Source of the DNA: Sulfuriferula sp.
GTDB taxonomy: Bacteria; Pseudomonadota; Gammaproteobacteria; Burkholderiales; Sulfuriferulaceae
Length of the DNA stretch: 16,059 nucleotides
Direction of reading: 5' to 3'
Assembly: GCA_027311185.1 (NCBI GenBank)
Contig: DAICZK010000020.1
Coordinates: 1-16,059, forward strand
Shown in pieces: positions 1 through 7,879 of the stretch. The notes beneath the pieces are model-generated. The model did not search any database, was not told the DNA's origin, and worked only from the letters and a program-made list of their open reading frames with translations. The number at the start of each line of letters is the position of its first letter. Position 1 is the stretch's first letter. The position numbers and the translations under genes were made by a program.

Positions 1-1445
1 GCCAAATACAGGACTTCCGGCCGTTTGAAACCGCTGATCAGGCGACTCGCAAGCGGGTATTCGTACGCCAGTTCGGGGATGGTCAGGCGGCGCAAATTGC
101 TCAATACGGTGAGGATGTGTTCGTCGACGGTGTAGATATGGAACAGATCGTGCTGCATTTGCCCGACGATGCGTCCGAACGCCGGGATGTAGCGACCGAG
201 CAGGCCGTAGCCGTTCATGTTGCGCAGCGCTCGGGCAACGCCGAACGGCGCGCGCAGTATCTGCATAAACAGCGCGCGATTGACCGGGTCGCGGCGGAAT
301 GCTGCATCGACGCAATGTCGCGCGCGCCACAAGGCACGTAGTGTCGAGGCGCTCATTCCGGATAGCTCGGAACGTTGTTGCAGCAGGATGAAGCTTTCCA
401 GTATGGCCTGCGGTTCGCGTTCGAACAGGCTGTCGTCTACGACCTTAAGCAGATTATCGCGAATCTGGAAACGTGCGTTGAGCGCAACGACAGGGAGTTG
501 ATGGTTGCCGAATACCCGCGCTCGCAGGCTGGGCAGCAATATGTTGCGCAGCTGCGCGATAATCTTGACGCTACGATAGTAACGCTGCATGAGGATTTCG
601 CTGGCGCGACGCGAGGCGGTCCCGCTGATCCGGTAATGCTCGGCGAGGCCGGTCTGGTAATCGAACAGCAGGCGGTCTTCGCGCCGCCCGGCCAGATAAT
701 GCAGACTGGCGCGCAGGTCGAACAAAAAGTGCTCCAGTCGCCGGATCTGGCGCATTTCGGCGGCGTTGAGAAACCCGGCACTGACCAGGTCGCGCCAGCT
801 CTGGCCTATGCCGGCGGCGCGCGCCAGCCAGCGCAGATTATGCAAATCGCGCAAGCCGCCGGGGCTTTCCTTGATGTTGGGCTCCAGCTGATAGGCGCTG
901 TCGTTGAATCGCGCGTGGCGCTGATCCTGCTCCGCCAGTTTGCCTTCGAAAAAGCTGCGCTGATCCAGTTGTTCGCCAAAGCGCTGGCGGAAGCTGCGAC
1001 ATAGCTCGCGGTTGCCAATCAGATAGCGCGCTTCCAGCAGATTGGTTGCCACGGTGATGTCATGGTCGGATTCAGACAGGCATTCATCTATCGTGCGTAC
1101 GCTATGGCCGACTTCCAGCCCGATATCCCAAAACAGGCTGACCAGCTGTTCTATCGCCGCTTGCTCGTGAGCCTCAGCCGGATGCTCTAGTAGTATCAGC
1201 AGGTCGATGTCGGAGTAGGGGAACAACTCCTTGCGGCCGTAGCCGCCTACCGCGGCCAATATGGCGCTGGCCGGCAAGTCCAGCGATTGCCACAAGGTAC
1301 GCAGCAGCGTGTCGGTAAGCCGGCAATTGCGCAGCAGCACCGAGCGTATCGGCGCGCCGTTCTGAAAAGCGAGCCTGATTGCGTTGCGCTCATCGCGTAA
1401 CTGGCCCCGCCAGGCATTGGCGCGAGCGCGGTCAGGGGCGTTCAA
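1..1445 (-). CDS. glnD: PII uridylyltransferase/uridylyl-removing enzyme GlnD, N-terminal about 481 residues (partial)
   Basis: GlnD senses glutamine and adds or removes UMP on PII proteins (GlnB/GlnK), which sets glutamine synthetase activity and NtrC-dependent transcription. The minus-strand frame is open from about 1445 to the left edge. It shows the nucleotidyltransferase signature GGYGRKELFPYSDIDLL from about residue 67, with the metal-binding Asp pair near 79 and 81. A helical region with NIKESPGGLRDLHNLRWL follows, and then the start of the HD (uridylyl-removing) domain, FHIYTVDEHILTVL, just before the edge. The rest of HD and both ACT domains, expected in a protein of roughly 850-900 residues, lie outside. 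No in-frame ATG exists near the 5' end, so I chose TTG at 1445, seven bases past the map stop. No clear Shine-Dalgarno is visible, so translation probably couples to map. Function is secure; the exact start is not. Confidence 0.95.
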   Translation of the reverse strand, partial: MNAPDRARANAWRGQLRDERNAIRLAFQNGAPIRSVLLRNCRLTDTLLRTLWQSLDLPASAILAAVGGYGRKELFPYSDIDLLILLEHPAEAHEQAAIEQLVSLFWDIGLEVGHSVRTIDECLSESDHDITVATNLLEARYLIGNRELCRSFRQRFGEQLDQRSFFEGKLAEQDQRHARFNDSAYQLEPNIKESPGGLRDLHNLRWLARAAGIGQSWRDLVSAGFLNAAEMRQIRRLEHFLFDLRASLHYLAGRREDRLLFDYQTGLAEHYRISGTASRRASEILMQRYYRSVKIIAQLRNILLPSLRARVFGNHQLPVVALNARFQIRDNLLKVVDDSLFEREPQAILESFILLQQRSELSGMSASTLRALWRARHCVDAAFRRDPVNRALFMQILRAPFGVARALRNMNGYGLLGRYIPAFGRIVGQMQHDLFHIYTVDEHILTVLSNLRRLTIPELAYEYPLASRLISGFKRPEVLYL

Positions 1446-1452
1446 TGGCTGG

Positions 1453-2262
1453 TCAGCCCGCGCCGCCGACAAAAGGCGGCGGCGCGGGCGTGCCCGGAGA
1501 TACCGTCATGATTTCGTAACCGTCGTCCGTAACCAGCACGGTATGTTCCCATTGCGCCGACAGGCTGCGGTCCTTGGTCACTATGGTCCAGCCGTCGCCA
1601 AGTTGCCGAATGTCGCGCCGCCCGGCGTTAATCATGGGCTCTATCGTGAAGATCATGCCGCTGGCCAGCTGAAGGCCGGTGCCGGGACGGCCGTAATGCA
1701 ATACCTGAGGTTCTTCGTGGAATTCGCGGCCTATGCCGTGACCGCAGAATTCGCGCACCACGCTGTAGCCCTGTGCTTCGGCGAATTTTTGTATGCTATG
1801 CCCGATATCGCCGAGCAGTACGCCGGCCCGCACCATTTTGATGCCGTGCCACATCGCCTGATAGGTGATTTCGCAGAGCCGCTTGGCGTGCGGCGCTACG
1901 GTGCCGACATAAAACATACGGCTGCTGTCGCCGTGCCAGCCATCCTTGATGACCGTCACATCGATGTTGATGATATCGCCGTTTTTGAGCTGTTTTTCGC
2001 TCGGTACGCCATGGCAGATTTGCTGGTTGACGGAAGTGCAGATGGAACGCGGATAAGGCGTGTGTCCGGGCGGTGCGTAGTTCAGCGGGGCCGGAATGCT
2101 GTGTTGCACGTCGACCATATAGTCGTGACAGAGCTTGTCCAGTTCGCCAGTGGTGACGCCGGGCTGGACGAACGGCGTGATGTAATCGAGCAACTCGGCG
2201 GCGAGGCGGCCGGCGATACGCATCTTTTCGATGTCTGTAGCAGATTTTATACTAATGGGCAT
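1453..2262 (-). CDS. map: Type I methionine aminopeptidase
   Basis: This cytosolic metalloprotease removes the initiator methionine from new proteins when the second residue is small. The 269-residue product closely resembles E. coli Map, starting MPISIKSATDIEKMRIAGRL. The five metal ligands are in place: D101 (NIDVTV), D112 (HGDSSRMF), H175 (GHGIGREFHEEP), E208 (TIEP) and E239 (QWEHT), together with the substrate-binding H84 (CHGVP). The open frame can be extended to a TTG at 2307. That codon lies within the -10 box of a good promoter, and the extension has no family counterpart, so ATG 2262 is the start. The tail after about residue 253 is Pro/Ala/Gly rich and looks unconserved. The gene begins a two-gene unit with glnD downstream, separated by only a few bases, and is separated from maf by a promoter-bearing gap. 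Confidence 0.97.
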   Translation of the reverse strand: MPISIKSATDIEKMRIAGRLAAELLDYITPFVQPGVTTGELDKLCHDYMVDVQHSIPAPLNYAPPGHTPYPRSICTSVNQQICHGVPSEKQLKNGDIINIDVTVIKDGWHGDSSRMFYVGTVAPHAKRLCEITYQAMWHGIKMVRAGVLLGDIGHSIQKFAEAQGYSVVREFCGHGIGREFHEEPQVLHYGRPGTGLQLASGMIFTIEPMINAGRRDIRQLGDGWTIVTKDRSLSAQWEHTVLVTDDGYEIMTVSPGTPAPPPFVGGAG

Positions 2263-2306
2263 GTCGATATGGATGGCGAGTGGCGGAGAACCGAGAATAA
2301 GAAACA

Positions 2307-2335
2307 AGGATAAAGTATGCCGGACAAATGGTCAA
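2307..2335 (-). promoter_or_regulatory. Predicted sigma-70 promoter for map-glnD
   Basis: On the minus strand a -35 box TTGACC (2335-2330) and a -10 box TATCCT (2312-2307) are separated by exactly 17 bases. Transcription would begin near 2300, giving a leader of about 38 bases before the map ATG at 2262. This suggests that map-glnD can be transcribed independently of the proA-maf cluster upstream. Confidence 0.6.
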
Positions 2336-2437
2336 TTTTGTGTTTGCGGTCGGGGTATTCCATCCCATCCCGGCTCGGCGATCCCCGTGTCGGATGGCAG
2401 CGTGCCAGGCACTGCTGCGACAGGGCGTCGTCCTATC

Positions 2438-3061
2438 CTAGGCCGTGACTTTCTTCAGATCGATCTGGTCGAGCAATTCGGCGGTTTCGAAGATAGGTAG
2501 CCCCATGACGCCCGAGTAGCTGCCGCTCAGGTGGCGAATGAATGCCGCGCCGCGTCCCTGTATCGCATACGCCCCGGCTTTATCCCAGGCTTCGCCGCTC
2601 GCGGCGTAGTGTTCGATCTCGCTGGCGCATAACGGTTTGAAGGTGACATCGGAAACGCTGGTCAGGTGCTGGATCTGGTCCCGAAAAACCAGCGCGATCG
2701 TCGTCATGACCTGGTGCGTGCGCCCCGACAGTGTATTTAACATGGCTACCGTAGCTTCTTTGGTGTAAGGTTTGCCGAATATTTCACCGTCCAATGTTAC
2801 GCTGGTGTCGGCGCCCAGTACGGGATAAGGAGCGAGTTTGCGCTGTTTGACCCGTTGCCAGCCGATGCGGGCTTTGTTGGTCGCAATGCGCTGGACATAA
2901 TCGGCGGCCGATTCATTCGGGCTGGGACTTTCATCGAGGTCTTGCCGGTCGCCGGAATCCCGCAGCAGCAGGACTTCGTAACGGATACCCATCTGAGTCA
3001 GTATTTCGCGTCGCCGGGGCGACCGCGAAGCAAGATAAATGCGCGGAGGGTACTTATTCAC
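2438..3061 (-). CDS. maf: Maf-family nucleotide pyrophosphatase (dTTP/UTP, YhdE type)
   Basis: Maf proteins hydrolyse non-canonical or excess nucleoside triphosphates to monophosphate and pyrophosphate, and some affect septation. The 207-residue product carries the substrate-binding SRSPRR (residues 12-17), the catalytic Asp in GADTSV (D85), GKP, GRTHQVMT and DKAGAYAIQG (from D160). The last motif and overall similarity to E. coli YhdE point to the dTTPase/UTPase subgroup rather than the m7GTP-preferring YceF subgroup. The start is GTG at 3061, overlapping the last eight bases of rlmH, which suggests translational coupling. In many proteobacteria maf is followed by rng (RNase G). Here the next gene is map, after a 175-base gap. 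Confidence 0.94.
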   Translation of the reverse strand: MNKYPPRIYLASRSPRRREILTQMGIRYEVLLLRDSGDRQDLDESPSPNESAADYVQRIATNKARIGWQRVKQRKLAPYPVLGADTSVTLDGEIFGKPYTKEATVAMLNTLSGRTHQVMTTIALVFRDQIQHLTSVSDVTFKPLCASEIEHYAASGEAWDKAGAYAIQGRGAAFIRHLSGSYSGVMGLPIFETAELLDQIDLKKVTA

Positions 3062-3524
3062 GATGATAAGGGTGGTTCTGCATCACACTCCAGGCCCGAT
3101 AAAGCTGTTCCGCCAGGATCACGCGCACCAGTCCGTGCGGAAGTGTAAGGCGGGACAGCGAAAAGAGTTTGTTTCCTCGACGCTTGACATCATCATGCAA
3201 GCCGTCTGCGCCGCCTATGATAAAACAAATATCGCTGCCTGTCTCCTGGGTTTTGCGAAGATGGTCGGCCAACTCCAGTGTGCCGAACTGCTCACCGCGT
3301 TCGTCCAGAGCCCAGGCGATGGCGTGAGTAGGAATGGCGGCGAGAATGCGGTCGCGTTCAATAGATTTTACTTGCGCCGCGGTTGTGCCGCTGGCGCGTC
3401 GATCCGGTTTGAGTTCGACCAGTTGGATACGCATTTCTCTGGGCATGCGCTTAACATATTCATTGTAGCCGTCGTTGATCCAGGTCGGCATTCTCTGGCC
3501 GACGGCAAGGATGAGCAGTTTCAT
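3054..3524 (-). CDS. rlmH: 23S rRNA pseudouridine-1915 N3-methyltransferase RlmH
   Basis: RlmH uses S-adenosylmethionine to methylate pseudouridine 1915 in helix 69 of 23S rRNA on assembled 70S ribosomes. The 156-residue product is the usual family length. It shows the SPOUT knot features: FIIGGADG (about 101-108), the LTLPHGLVRVILAEQLYRAW segment (127-145) and the characteristic C-terminus NHPYHRE. It begins MKLLILAVGQRMPTW, as in other members. It lies 13 bases after rsfS and overlaps maf by eight bases. The pairing of rsfS and rlmH, both acting on the large ribosomal subunit, is conserved in many bacteria. Confidence 0.97.
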   Translation of the reverse strand: MKLLILAVGQRMPTWINDGYNEYVKRMPREMRIQLVELKPDRRASGTTAAQVKSIERDRILAAIPTHAIAWALDERGEQFGTLELADHLRKTQETGSDICFIIGGADGLHDDVKRRGNKLFSLSRLTLPHGLVRVILAEQLYRAWSVMQNHPYHRE

Positions 3525-3537
3525 GAGCCCCGAAAAA

Positions 3538-3894
3538 TCAGGCTTCGCTCTGACGGCGACTGCGCTGGTCGGCCGCGGCGCTCCATAATGCTTCGAGATT
3601 GTAGTACTGGCGTACTGCGGGCTGCATTACATGGACGATGACCGAGCCCAGATCGAGCAAAACCCATTCGCCCGAAGCCATGCCTTCTATGCCCTGGTCA
3701 GGGACGTGCTGCTGTTTGAGCTTTTCCTGAACGTTGTGGGCGATGGCTTTGGTTTGACGCGTGGAGTCCGCGCTGGCGATGACCATGCGCTCGAACAGCG
3801 AGCTTTGCGCCGAGACGTCGAGGACGGCGATGTCTTGCCCCTTGATGTCTTCGATAGCAGCGATAATGGCGGCGACAATTTGATCTGTATTCAT
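3538..3894 (-). CDS. rsfS: Ribosome silencing factor RsfS (Iojap family)
   Basis: RsfS binds ribosomal protein L14 and blocks subunit joining, lowering translation when nutrients run short. The 118-residue product has the family pattern: IEDIKGQDIAVLDVSAQSSLFERMVIASADS at the front, then GEWVLLDLGSVIVHVM near residues 75-90, then the R-x-YYNLEALW tail. The ATG at 3894 overlaps the nadD stop in an ATGA arrangement, so the two are probably translationally coupled. A Ser/Arg/Gln-rich C-terminal extension of about 15 residues appears unconserved. Confidence 0.96.
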   Translation of the reverse strand: MNTDQIVAAIIAAIEDIKGQDIAVLDVSAQSSLFERMVIASADSTRQTKAIAHNVQEKLKQQHVPDQGIEGMASGEWVLLDLGSVIVHVMQPAVRQYYNLEALWSAAADQRSRRQSEA

Positions 3895-4580
3895 GGCATT
3901 TCCGGTAAATAAAGTTGAAAGGTATAGATGTAATCCAGCACGGCGTCGGGCAGCAGATAGCGTGGATTGCGTCCTGCGTGCAGGGTTTCACGTATATGGG
4001 TGGCCGAAATATCGAGCGCGGTGATCGCTCTTGACACGATCAGCCCGGCGGCGCAATGGGCCAGATCTTGCGGGTTGGCCATGCGCGTATCGATTTCGTC
4101 GCGCAGCACTTCCGGCATGGCGTCTTTCCAGGTGCTTTGAGGAAAGCCGGGGCGATGGGCGATGACAATATGCGACAACAGAAACAGCTCTTGCCAGCGT
4201 TGCCAACTAGACAGATTGAGAAAGGCATCGGCGCCCATTAACAGGCATAGTGATTGTTGCTCGCCGAGTTCGGCCCTGAGTGCCCGCAAGGTGTCGGCCG
4301 TATACGACAAATGCGGCAGCAGCGCCTCGCGCTCGTCGACCATGAAGCGCGGATTGTTCGCCGTGGCGATGCGCACCATCTCCAGCCGATGGATAGCGCC
4401 GGTGCGCGGCCGGCTACGGTGCGGGGGCATGCCGGTAGGAATAAAGCGCACATGATCAAGTTCCAGCGATTCGGCCATTTCTTCGGCCAGACGCAAATGA
4501 CCGAAATGGATGGGATCAAATGTGCCGCCGAAGATGCCTATGGGTTGCAACGGACGCGGATTAGCCACGCACGTGCCCAT
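3891..4580 (-). CDS. nadD: Nicotinate-nucleotide adenylyltransferase NadD
   Basis: NadD joins ATP and nicotinate mononucleotide to make deamido-NAD in NAD biosynthesis. The 229-residue product has the nucleotidyltransferase alpha/beta phosphodiesterase motif [11 protein letters not shown] (18-28), TGMPPHR (48-53), [12 protein letters not shown] and the second nucleotide-binding motif ISATHIR (190-196). ATG 4580 overlaps the end of proA by 20 bases. A GTG at 4568, giving [15 protein letters not shown], is an equally reasonable start, since neither has a clear Shine-Dalgarno. Downstream it overlaps rsfS by four bases. The order proA-nadD-rsfS-rlmH is common in betaproteobacteria. Confidence 0.96.
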   Translation of the reverse strand: MGTCVANPRPLQPIGIFGGTFDPIHFGHLRLAEEMAESLELDHVRFIPTGMPPHRSRPRTGAIHRLEMVRIATANNPRFMVDEREALLPHLSYTADTLRALRAELGEQQSLCLLMGADAFLNLSSWQRWQELFLLSHIVIAHRPGFPQSTWKDAMPEVLRDEIDTRMANPQDLAHCAAGLIVSRAITALDISATHIRETLHAGRNPRYLLPDAVLDYIYTFQLYLPEMP

Positions 4581-5817
4581 CGCCCAGCACGATCCATTTT
4601 TGCGAGGTTAGACCCTCCAGTCCGACGGGTCCCCGAGCATGGATTTTGTCGGTCGAGATGCCGATTTCGGCGCCCAGTCCATATTCGTACCCGTCGGCAA
4701 AGCGTGTCGAGGCGTTGACCATGACGCTGCTGGAATCGACTTCGCGCAGGAAACGCCGCGCCCGCGAATAATCCTCGGTAACGATACTGTCGGTATGCTG
4801 CGAGCCGTAATGCTGAATGTGATCCATCGCCGCATCCATATCCTCGACGATGCGTATGGCAATGATGGGCGCCAGATATTCGGTGAACCAGTCATCCTCC
4901 GTTGCCGCAGCGGCCTCGGCGATGATGGCGCGAGTCAATGGGCAGCCGCGCATGGCGACGCCTTTGGCCGTATATATCTTTGCGATTTCAGGCAATACCT
5001 GTGCTGCCACCGCCTGCGCGACCAGCAATGTCTCCATGGTGTTGCAGGTGCCGTAACGGCTGGTTTTGGCGTTGTCCGCGATACGTACGGCTTTATTCAG
5101 GTCGGCGCGCTCGTCGATAAAGACGTGGCATACGCCGTGCAGATGCTTGATGACGGGAATGCGTGCATCCTTCATCAACCGCTCGATCAAGCTTTTGCCG
5201 CCGCGTGGCACGATGACATCGACAAATTCGCGCAGCGTGATGAGTTCCGCCACAGCGGCCCGATCAGTGGTGTTGACGATTTGCACGACGGTTTCCGGCA
5301 GTCCGGCCGCGGCCAGGCCTTCGCTCACGCACGCGGCGATGACCTGGTTGCTGCGCAATGCTTCGGAGCCACCGCGCAGAATGGCGGCGTTGCCGGATTT
5401 CAGGCACAAACCGGCGGCGTCGGCAGTGACGTTGGGGCGAGATTCGTAAATGATGCCGATAACGCCGAGCGGAACCCGCATCTTGCCCACCTGAATGCCG
5501 GACGGGCGATATTTCAGGTCGGTGATTTCGCCGACAGGGTCAGGGAGCGCCGCGATCTGGCGCAGGCCTTCCGCCATACCGGCGATGGCTGCGGCGTTTA
5601 GCTGCAAGCGGTCCAGCAGCGCGGAATCCAGGCCATCGGCTTGCGCTGCGGCCATATCCTGCTGGTTGGCGGTCTGCAACATGGCGCTGTTGCGCTCGAT
5701 CGCGTCGGCGATGGCAAGCAGGGCGCGGTTCTTGGCGGCGCTGTCCGCCCTGGCAATGGCGCGAGAAGCTGCACGCGCCGCTTGCCCAACCTCGTGCATA
5801 TAGGTTTTAATATCCAT
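4561..5817 (-). CDS. proA: Gamma-glutamyl phosphate reductase ProA
   Basis: ProA reduces gamma-glutamyl phosphate to glutamate semialdehyde with NADPH, the second step of proline synthesis. The product is 418 residues from ATG 5817 and belongs to the aldehyde dehydrogenase superfamily. Visible features are [20 protein letters not shown], the catalytic Cys in [11 protein letters not shown] (about C258), [23 protein letters not shown] and the C-terminal [14 protein letters not shown] further in-frame ATG at 5832 would add five residues (MLCSK). I prefer 5817 because [11 protein letters not shown] resembles family N-termini, although the ribosome-binding signal is weak for both. It heads the minus-strand cluster and is divergent from ogt. 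proB is not in the window. Confidence 0.96.
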   Translation of the reverse strand: MDIKTYMHEVGQAARAASRAIARADSAAKNRALLAIADAIERNSAMLQTANQQDMAAAQADGLDSALLDRLQLNAAAIAGMAEGLRQIAALPDPVGEITDLKYRPSGIQVGKMRVPLGVIGIIYESRPNVTADAAGLCLKSGNAAILRGGSEALRSNQVIAACVSEGLAAAGLPETVVQIVNTTDRAAVAELITLREFVDVIVPRGGKSLIERLMKDARIPVIKHLHGVCHVFIDERADLNKAVRIADNAKTSRYGTCNTMETLLVAQAVAAQVLPEIAKIYTAKGVAMRGCPLTRAIIAEAAAATEDDWFTEYLAPIIAIRIVEDMDAAMDHIQHYGSQHTDSIVTEDYSRARRFLREVDSSSVMVNASTRFADGYEYGLGAEIGISTDKIHARGPVGLEGLTSQKWIVLGDGHVRG

Positions 5818-5984
5818 CTTCGAGCATAGCATTGTTGATCATGGTTGAATTTTAACTCAAAAATGAAAATATCTGATTTTTTTATCGGTTTGATGCTGCT
5901 GATACGCGCTCGCCGCAGGCGGGTAGTTGCTCCGCGCGAGGCGCGGCAAATGGTCGCGCCCGGTTTTGCGGCAGGTGCCGACGA
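5818..5984. other. Divergent intergenic region between proA and ogt
   Basis: These 167 bases separate two divergent genes and must contain start signals for both. The half next to proA (about 5845-5890) is markedly AT rich, with A and T tracts, and is the likely promoter zone. I could not find a -35/-10 pair good enough to assign to either strand. A perfect six-base inverted repeat, CCGCGC-GAG-GCGCGG (5932-5946), lies in the GC-rich half. AGGTG at 5973-5977 is a plausible Shine-Dalgarno for ogt. Confidence 0.5.
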
Positions 5985-6488
5985 ATGATGCTCCCGTTAG
6001 CTGCTGATTCTTACGCTGCGGTGCTGGCTGCGCCATTCGCGCATCTGGGGGTGGTCGCCGATGCGCAGGGAGTGCTGCGGATAGATTTTCTTGGCAGGGA
6101 TCATGCCTTGCGCCCGCCTGATACTGAGCTGACGGCCGTGCGAGCGCTGGAGTCGATGTTGTCATCGTACTGGGATGACCCGTCCGCCGAACTGGATTTG
6201 CCACTGCTCGTGGCCGCCAGCGCGCACCAGCAGCGGGTGTGGGAAGCGTTGCGGGCGATTCCGCTCGGGCAGACGCGCAGTTATGGTGAGATTGCCGTCG
6301 CGATCGGTTCCGGTGCGCGCGCCGTCGGTCAGGCCTGCGGTGCCAACCCGTTGCCGATTGTGATCCCGTGCCATCGCGCCGTCGCTAAAACGGGGCGCGG
6401 CGGATTCATGCACCAGCGCGCGGGCGCCGCGCTGGATTATAAACTCTGGCTACTGACCCATGAATCCCGAAACGCTACCACTGATTGA
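5985..6488 (+). CDS. ogt: Methylated-DNA--protein-cysteine S-methyltransferase (Ogt/AdaC family)
   Basis: This suicidal repair protein transfers the methyl group from O6-methylguanine or O4-methylthymine onto its own cysteine. The 167-residue product has an N-terminal RNase H-like part and the C-terminal DNA-binding, methyl-accepting domain. That domain shows QQRVWEALRAIPLGQTRSYGEIA, a helix-turn-helix with R-A-V-G-Q-A-C-G-A-N-P, and the active-site motif IPCHR with C129. There is no Ada-type N-terminal zinc and AraC part, so it is Ogt/MGMT type rather than full-length Ada. ATG 5985 is preceded by AGGTG at suitable spacing, and a second ATG follows immediately at 5988. Its last 29 bases overlap xerD. 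Confidence 0.94.
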   Translation: MMLPLAADSYAAVLAAPFAHLGVVADAQGVLRIDFLGRDHALRPPDTELTAVRALESMLSSYWDDPSAELDLPLLVAASAHQQRVWEALRAIPLGQTRSYGEIAVAIGSGARAVGQACGANPLPIVIPCHRAVAKTGRGGFMHQRAGAALDYKLWLLTHESRNATTD

Positions 6489-7350
6489 CGGCTTCTGCGA
6501 TTTGCTCTGGCTGGAGGACGGCCTGGCCGCCAATACGCTGCAAAGCTACCGGCGCGACATGATGCAGTTCGCGCGCTGGCTCGAGGGAAAATCCCTGCTC
6601 GCCGTCGTGCAGGGCGATATGGAAACTTACCTGCAGTATCGTTATCGGCGGCGCGGCAGCCCGCGCAGCACAGCGCGACAGCTGTCGACGCTGAAGCGGT
6701 TTTATCGGCTGGCCTTGCGCGATGGGCGCGTGACACACGATCCTACGGTCAGGCTTGATGCGCCCAAGCTGCCGCGCGGGCTGCCCAAGAGCATGAGCGA
6801 GGCGGAGGTCGAAGCGCTGCTTGCCGCGCCGCTCGGTGACGACGTCCTGTCCGTACGTGATCGCGCCATGCTGGAGGTGCTCTACGCCAGCGGCTTGCGC
6901 GTGTCGGAGCTGGTGGGTCTGCGATTGCAGAGCGTGAATGTCGACATGGGGGTCGTGCAGGTGATGGGCAAGGGCAATAAAGAGCGCATCGTGCCACTGG
7001 GCGAGATGGCGGTCGAGGCATTGCTGCGTTATTTGCACCATGCGCGCGACTCGCTGCTGCGCGGCCGGGTAAGCGAGGCTTTGTTTGTGACGCAGCGCGG
7101 AGAGGCGATGACCAGACAGGCTTTCTGGTATCTGATCAAACGCCGGGCGCGGCAGGCGGGGCTGTTCAAATTGCCTTCACCTCACGTCATGCGTCACGCC
7201 TTCGCGACGCATTTATTGAACCACGGGGCCGATTTGCGCGTGGTTCAGCTATTGCTCGGACACGCCGATGTGGCGACGACCCAGATTTATACCCACGTGG
7301 CGCGCGAGCGCCTGAAACAACTGCACGCCAGACATCATCCGCGGGGCTGA
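6460..7350 (+). CDS. xerD: Site-specific tyrosine recombinase XerD
   Basis: XerD works with XerC and FtsK at dif to resolve chromosome dimers at division. The 296-residue product has the N-terminal SAM-like core-binding domain (WLEDGLAANTLQSYRRDM) and the catalytic domain. Catalytic residues are complete: R147 (ASGLRVSEL), K171 (GKGNKERIVPLG), H242 and R245 (HVMRH), H268 (LLGHADVATTQ) and nucleophile Y277 (IYTHV). Length and the IDGFCDLLWLEDGLAANTL start favour XerD over XerC or a phage integrase, and the housekeeping setting agrees. The HxLRH motif has Met in place of the usual Leu, probably harmless. The start lies inside ogt with no strong Shine-Dalgarno, which suggests coupling. It ends seven bases before convergent folB with no evident terminator. 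Confidence 0.94.
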   Translation: MNPETLPLIDGFCDLLWLEDGLAANTLQSYRRDMMQFARWLEGKSLLAVVQGDMETYLQYRYRRRGSPRSTARQLSTLKRFYRLALRDGRVTHDPTVRLDAPKLPRGLPKSMSEAEVEALLAAPLGDDVLSVRDRAMLEVLYASGLRVSELVGLRLQSVNVDMGVVQVMGKGNKERIVPLGEMAVEALLRYLHHARDSLLRGRVSEALFVTQRGEAMTRQAFWYLIKRRARQAGLFKLPSPHVMRHAFATHLLNHGADLRVVQLLLGHADVATTQIYTHVARERLKQLHARHHPRG

Positions 7351-7357
7351 TGCACGC

Positions 7358-7714
7358 CTAGATCTTCTGTCCGCGCTCGACGCACACGCCCAATTGCCTG
7401 ATGCCGCGCACCACACCCAGTTTGGTCACGCAAACCTTGATCCAGGGTGTGCCAAATTCCCTTATCACCAGCTGTGCAATCTGTTCGGCCAGCGCTTCGA
7501 CCAGATTGAATTCGCGCTGCGTCGCGTAATCGCGAATGCGCTCCGCGATTTCGGCATAATTGATGGTGTCCGCAACATTGTCGCTCAGGCTGGCGCGGCT
7601 GTGAGGCAGGCCGATTTCGATATCCAGCTGGATGGTCTGGGGTGCACGACGCTCCCACTCGTAAACTCCGATAATTATTTGCAACCTGAAATCACGCAGA
7701 AATAGCGTATCCAT
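7358..7714 (-). CDS. folB: Dihydroneopterin aldolase FolB
   Basis: FolB cleaves dihydroneopterin to 6-hydroxymethyl-dihydropterin and glycolaldehyde in folate biosynthesis, and many homologues also epimerise the substrate. The 118-residue product has the family pattern MDTLFLRDFRLQIIIGVYEWERRAPQ, with the catalytic-site Glu region in GVYEWE, then DTINYAEIAERI, LVEALAEQIA and the conserved Lys of VTKLG. The frame is open upstream to 7831, but the extension (MLQTRRTEQYG...) has no family counterpart, so ATG 7714 is chosen. No Shine-Dalgarno is obvious. It stands alone, convergent with xerD and divergent from the DUF3391 gene. Confidence 0.94.
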   Translation of the reverse strand: MDTLFLRDFRLQIIIGVYEWERRAPQTIQLDIEIGLPHSRASLSDNVADTINYAEIAERIRDYATQREFNLVEALAEQIAQLVIREFGTPWIKVCVTKLGVVRGIRQLGVCVERGQKI

Positions 7715-7879
7715 AGAGCCAAACCCAAACACTGAAAGTCGGCATTTTAACCTAGAAAGCGTAGGCGGGCGGCTTTTAAAGTGCGGGCTTGCCCTGGAAC
7801 CATACTGTTCGGTGCGTCGAGTTTGTAGCACAATTTGGAAAAAACAGTTACGCTAGAATTATAGAGTCTGGAGCAGACC

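Noticed and set aside
117..1018. Several plus-strand and short minus-strand open frames across 117-1018
   Set aside because: They are shadows of glnD. The real frame is open to the left edge and carries clear GlnD motifs, while the others have no family features.
1384..2313. 309-codon plus-strand open frame
   Set aside because: It lies antisense over map, whose metal ligands are all present on the other strand. The composition is that of a reverse-complement shadow.
2402..2412. Palindrome GTGCCAGGCAC between maf and map
   Set aside because: The loop is too small, no T tract follows on the minus strand, and the extended stem needs a bulge. It is not a convincing terminator.
4639..5601. 320-codon plus-strand open frame
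   Set aside because: It is antisense to proA, which is full length and has its catalytic motif. GC-rich codon use opens this frame by chance.
5932..5946. Inverted repeat CCGCGC-GAG-GCGCGG before ogt
   Set aside because: It is a short GC-only stem without a T tract and with no matching second copy nearby. It could arise by chance in GC-rich DNA, so I do not call an operator.
7834..7865. Candidate promoter for the DUF3391 gene (TTGGAA ... TATAGA or TAGAAT)
   Set aside because: The -10-like boxes are fair, but the spacing to any -35-like box is wrong (13 or 19 bases). Not supported well enough.
7789..7879. TTG-initiated N-terminal extension of the DUF3391 frame
   Set aside because: No ribosome-binding site is visible, and the residues (PWNHTVRCVEF...) do not resemble the family's N-terminus, which begins right at the A-run.
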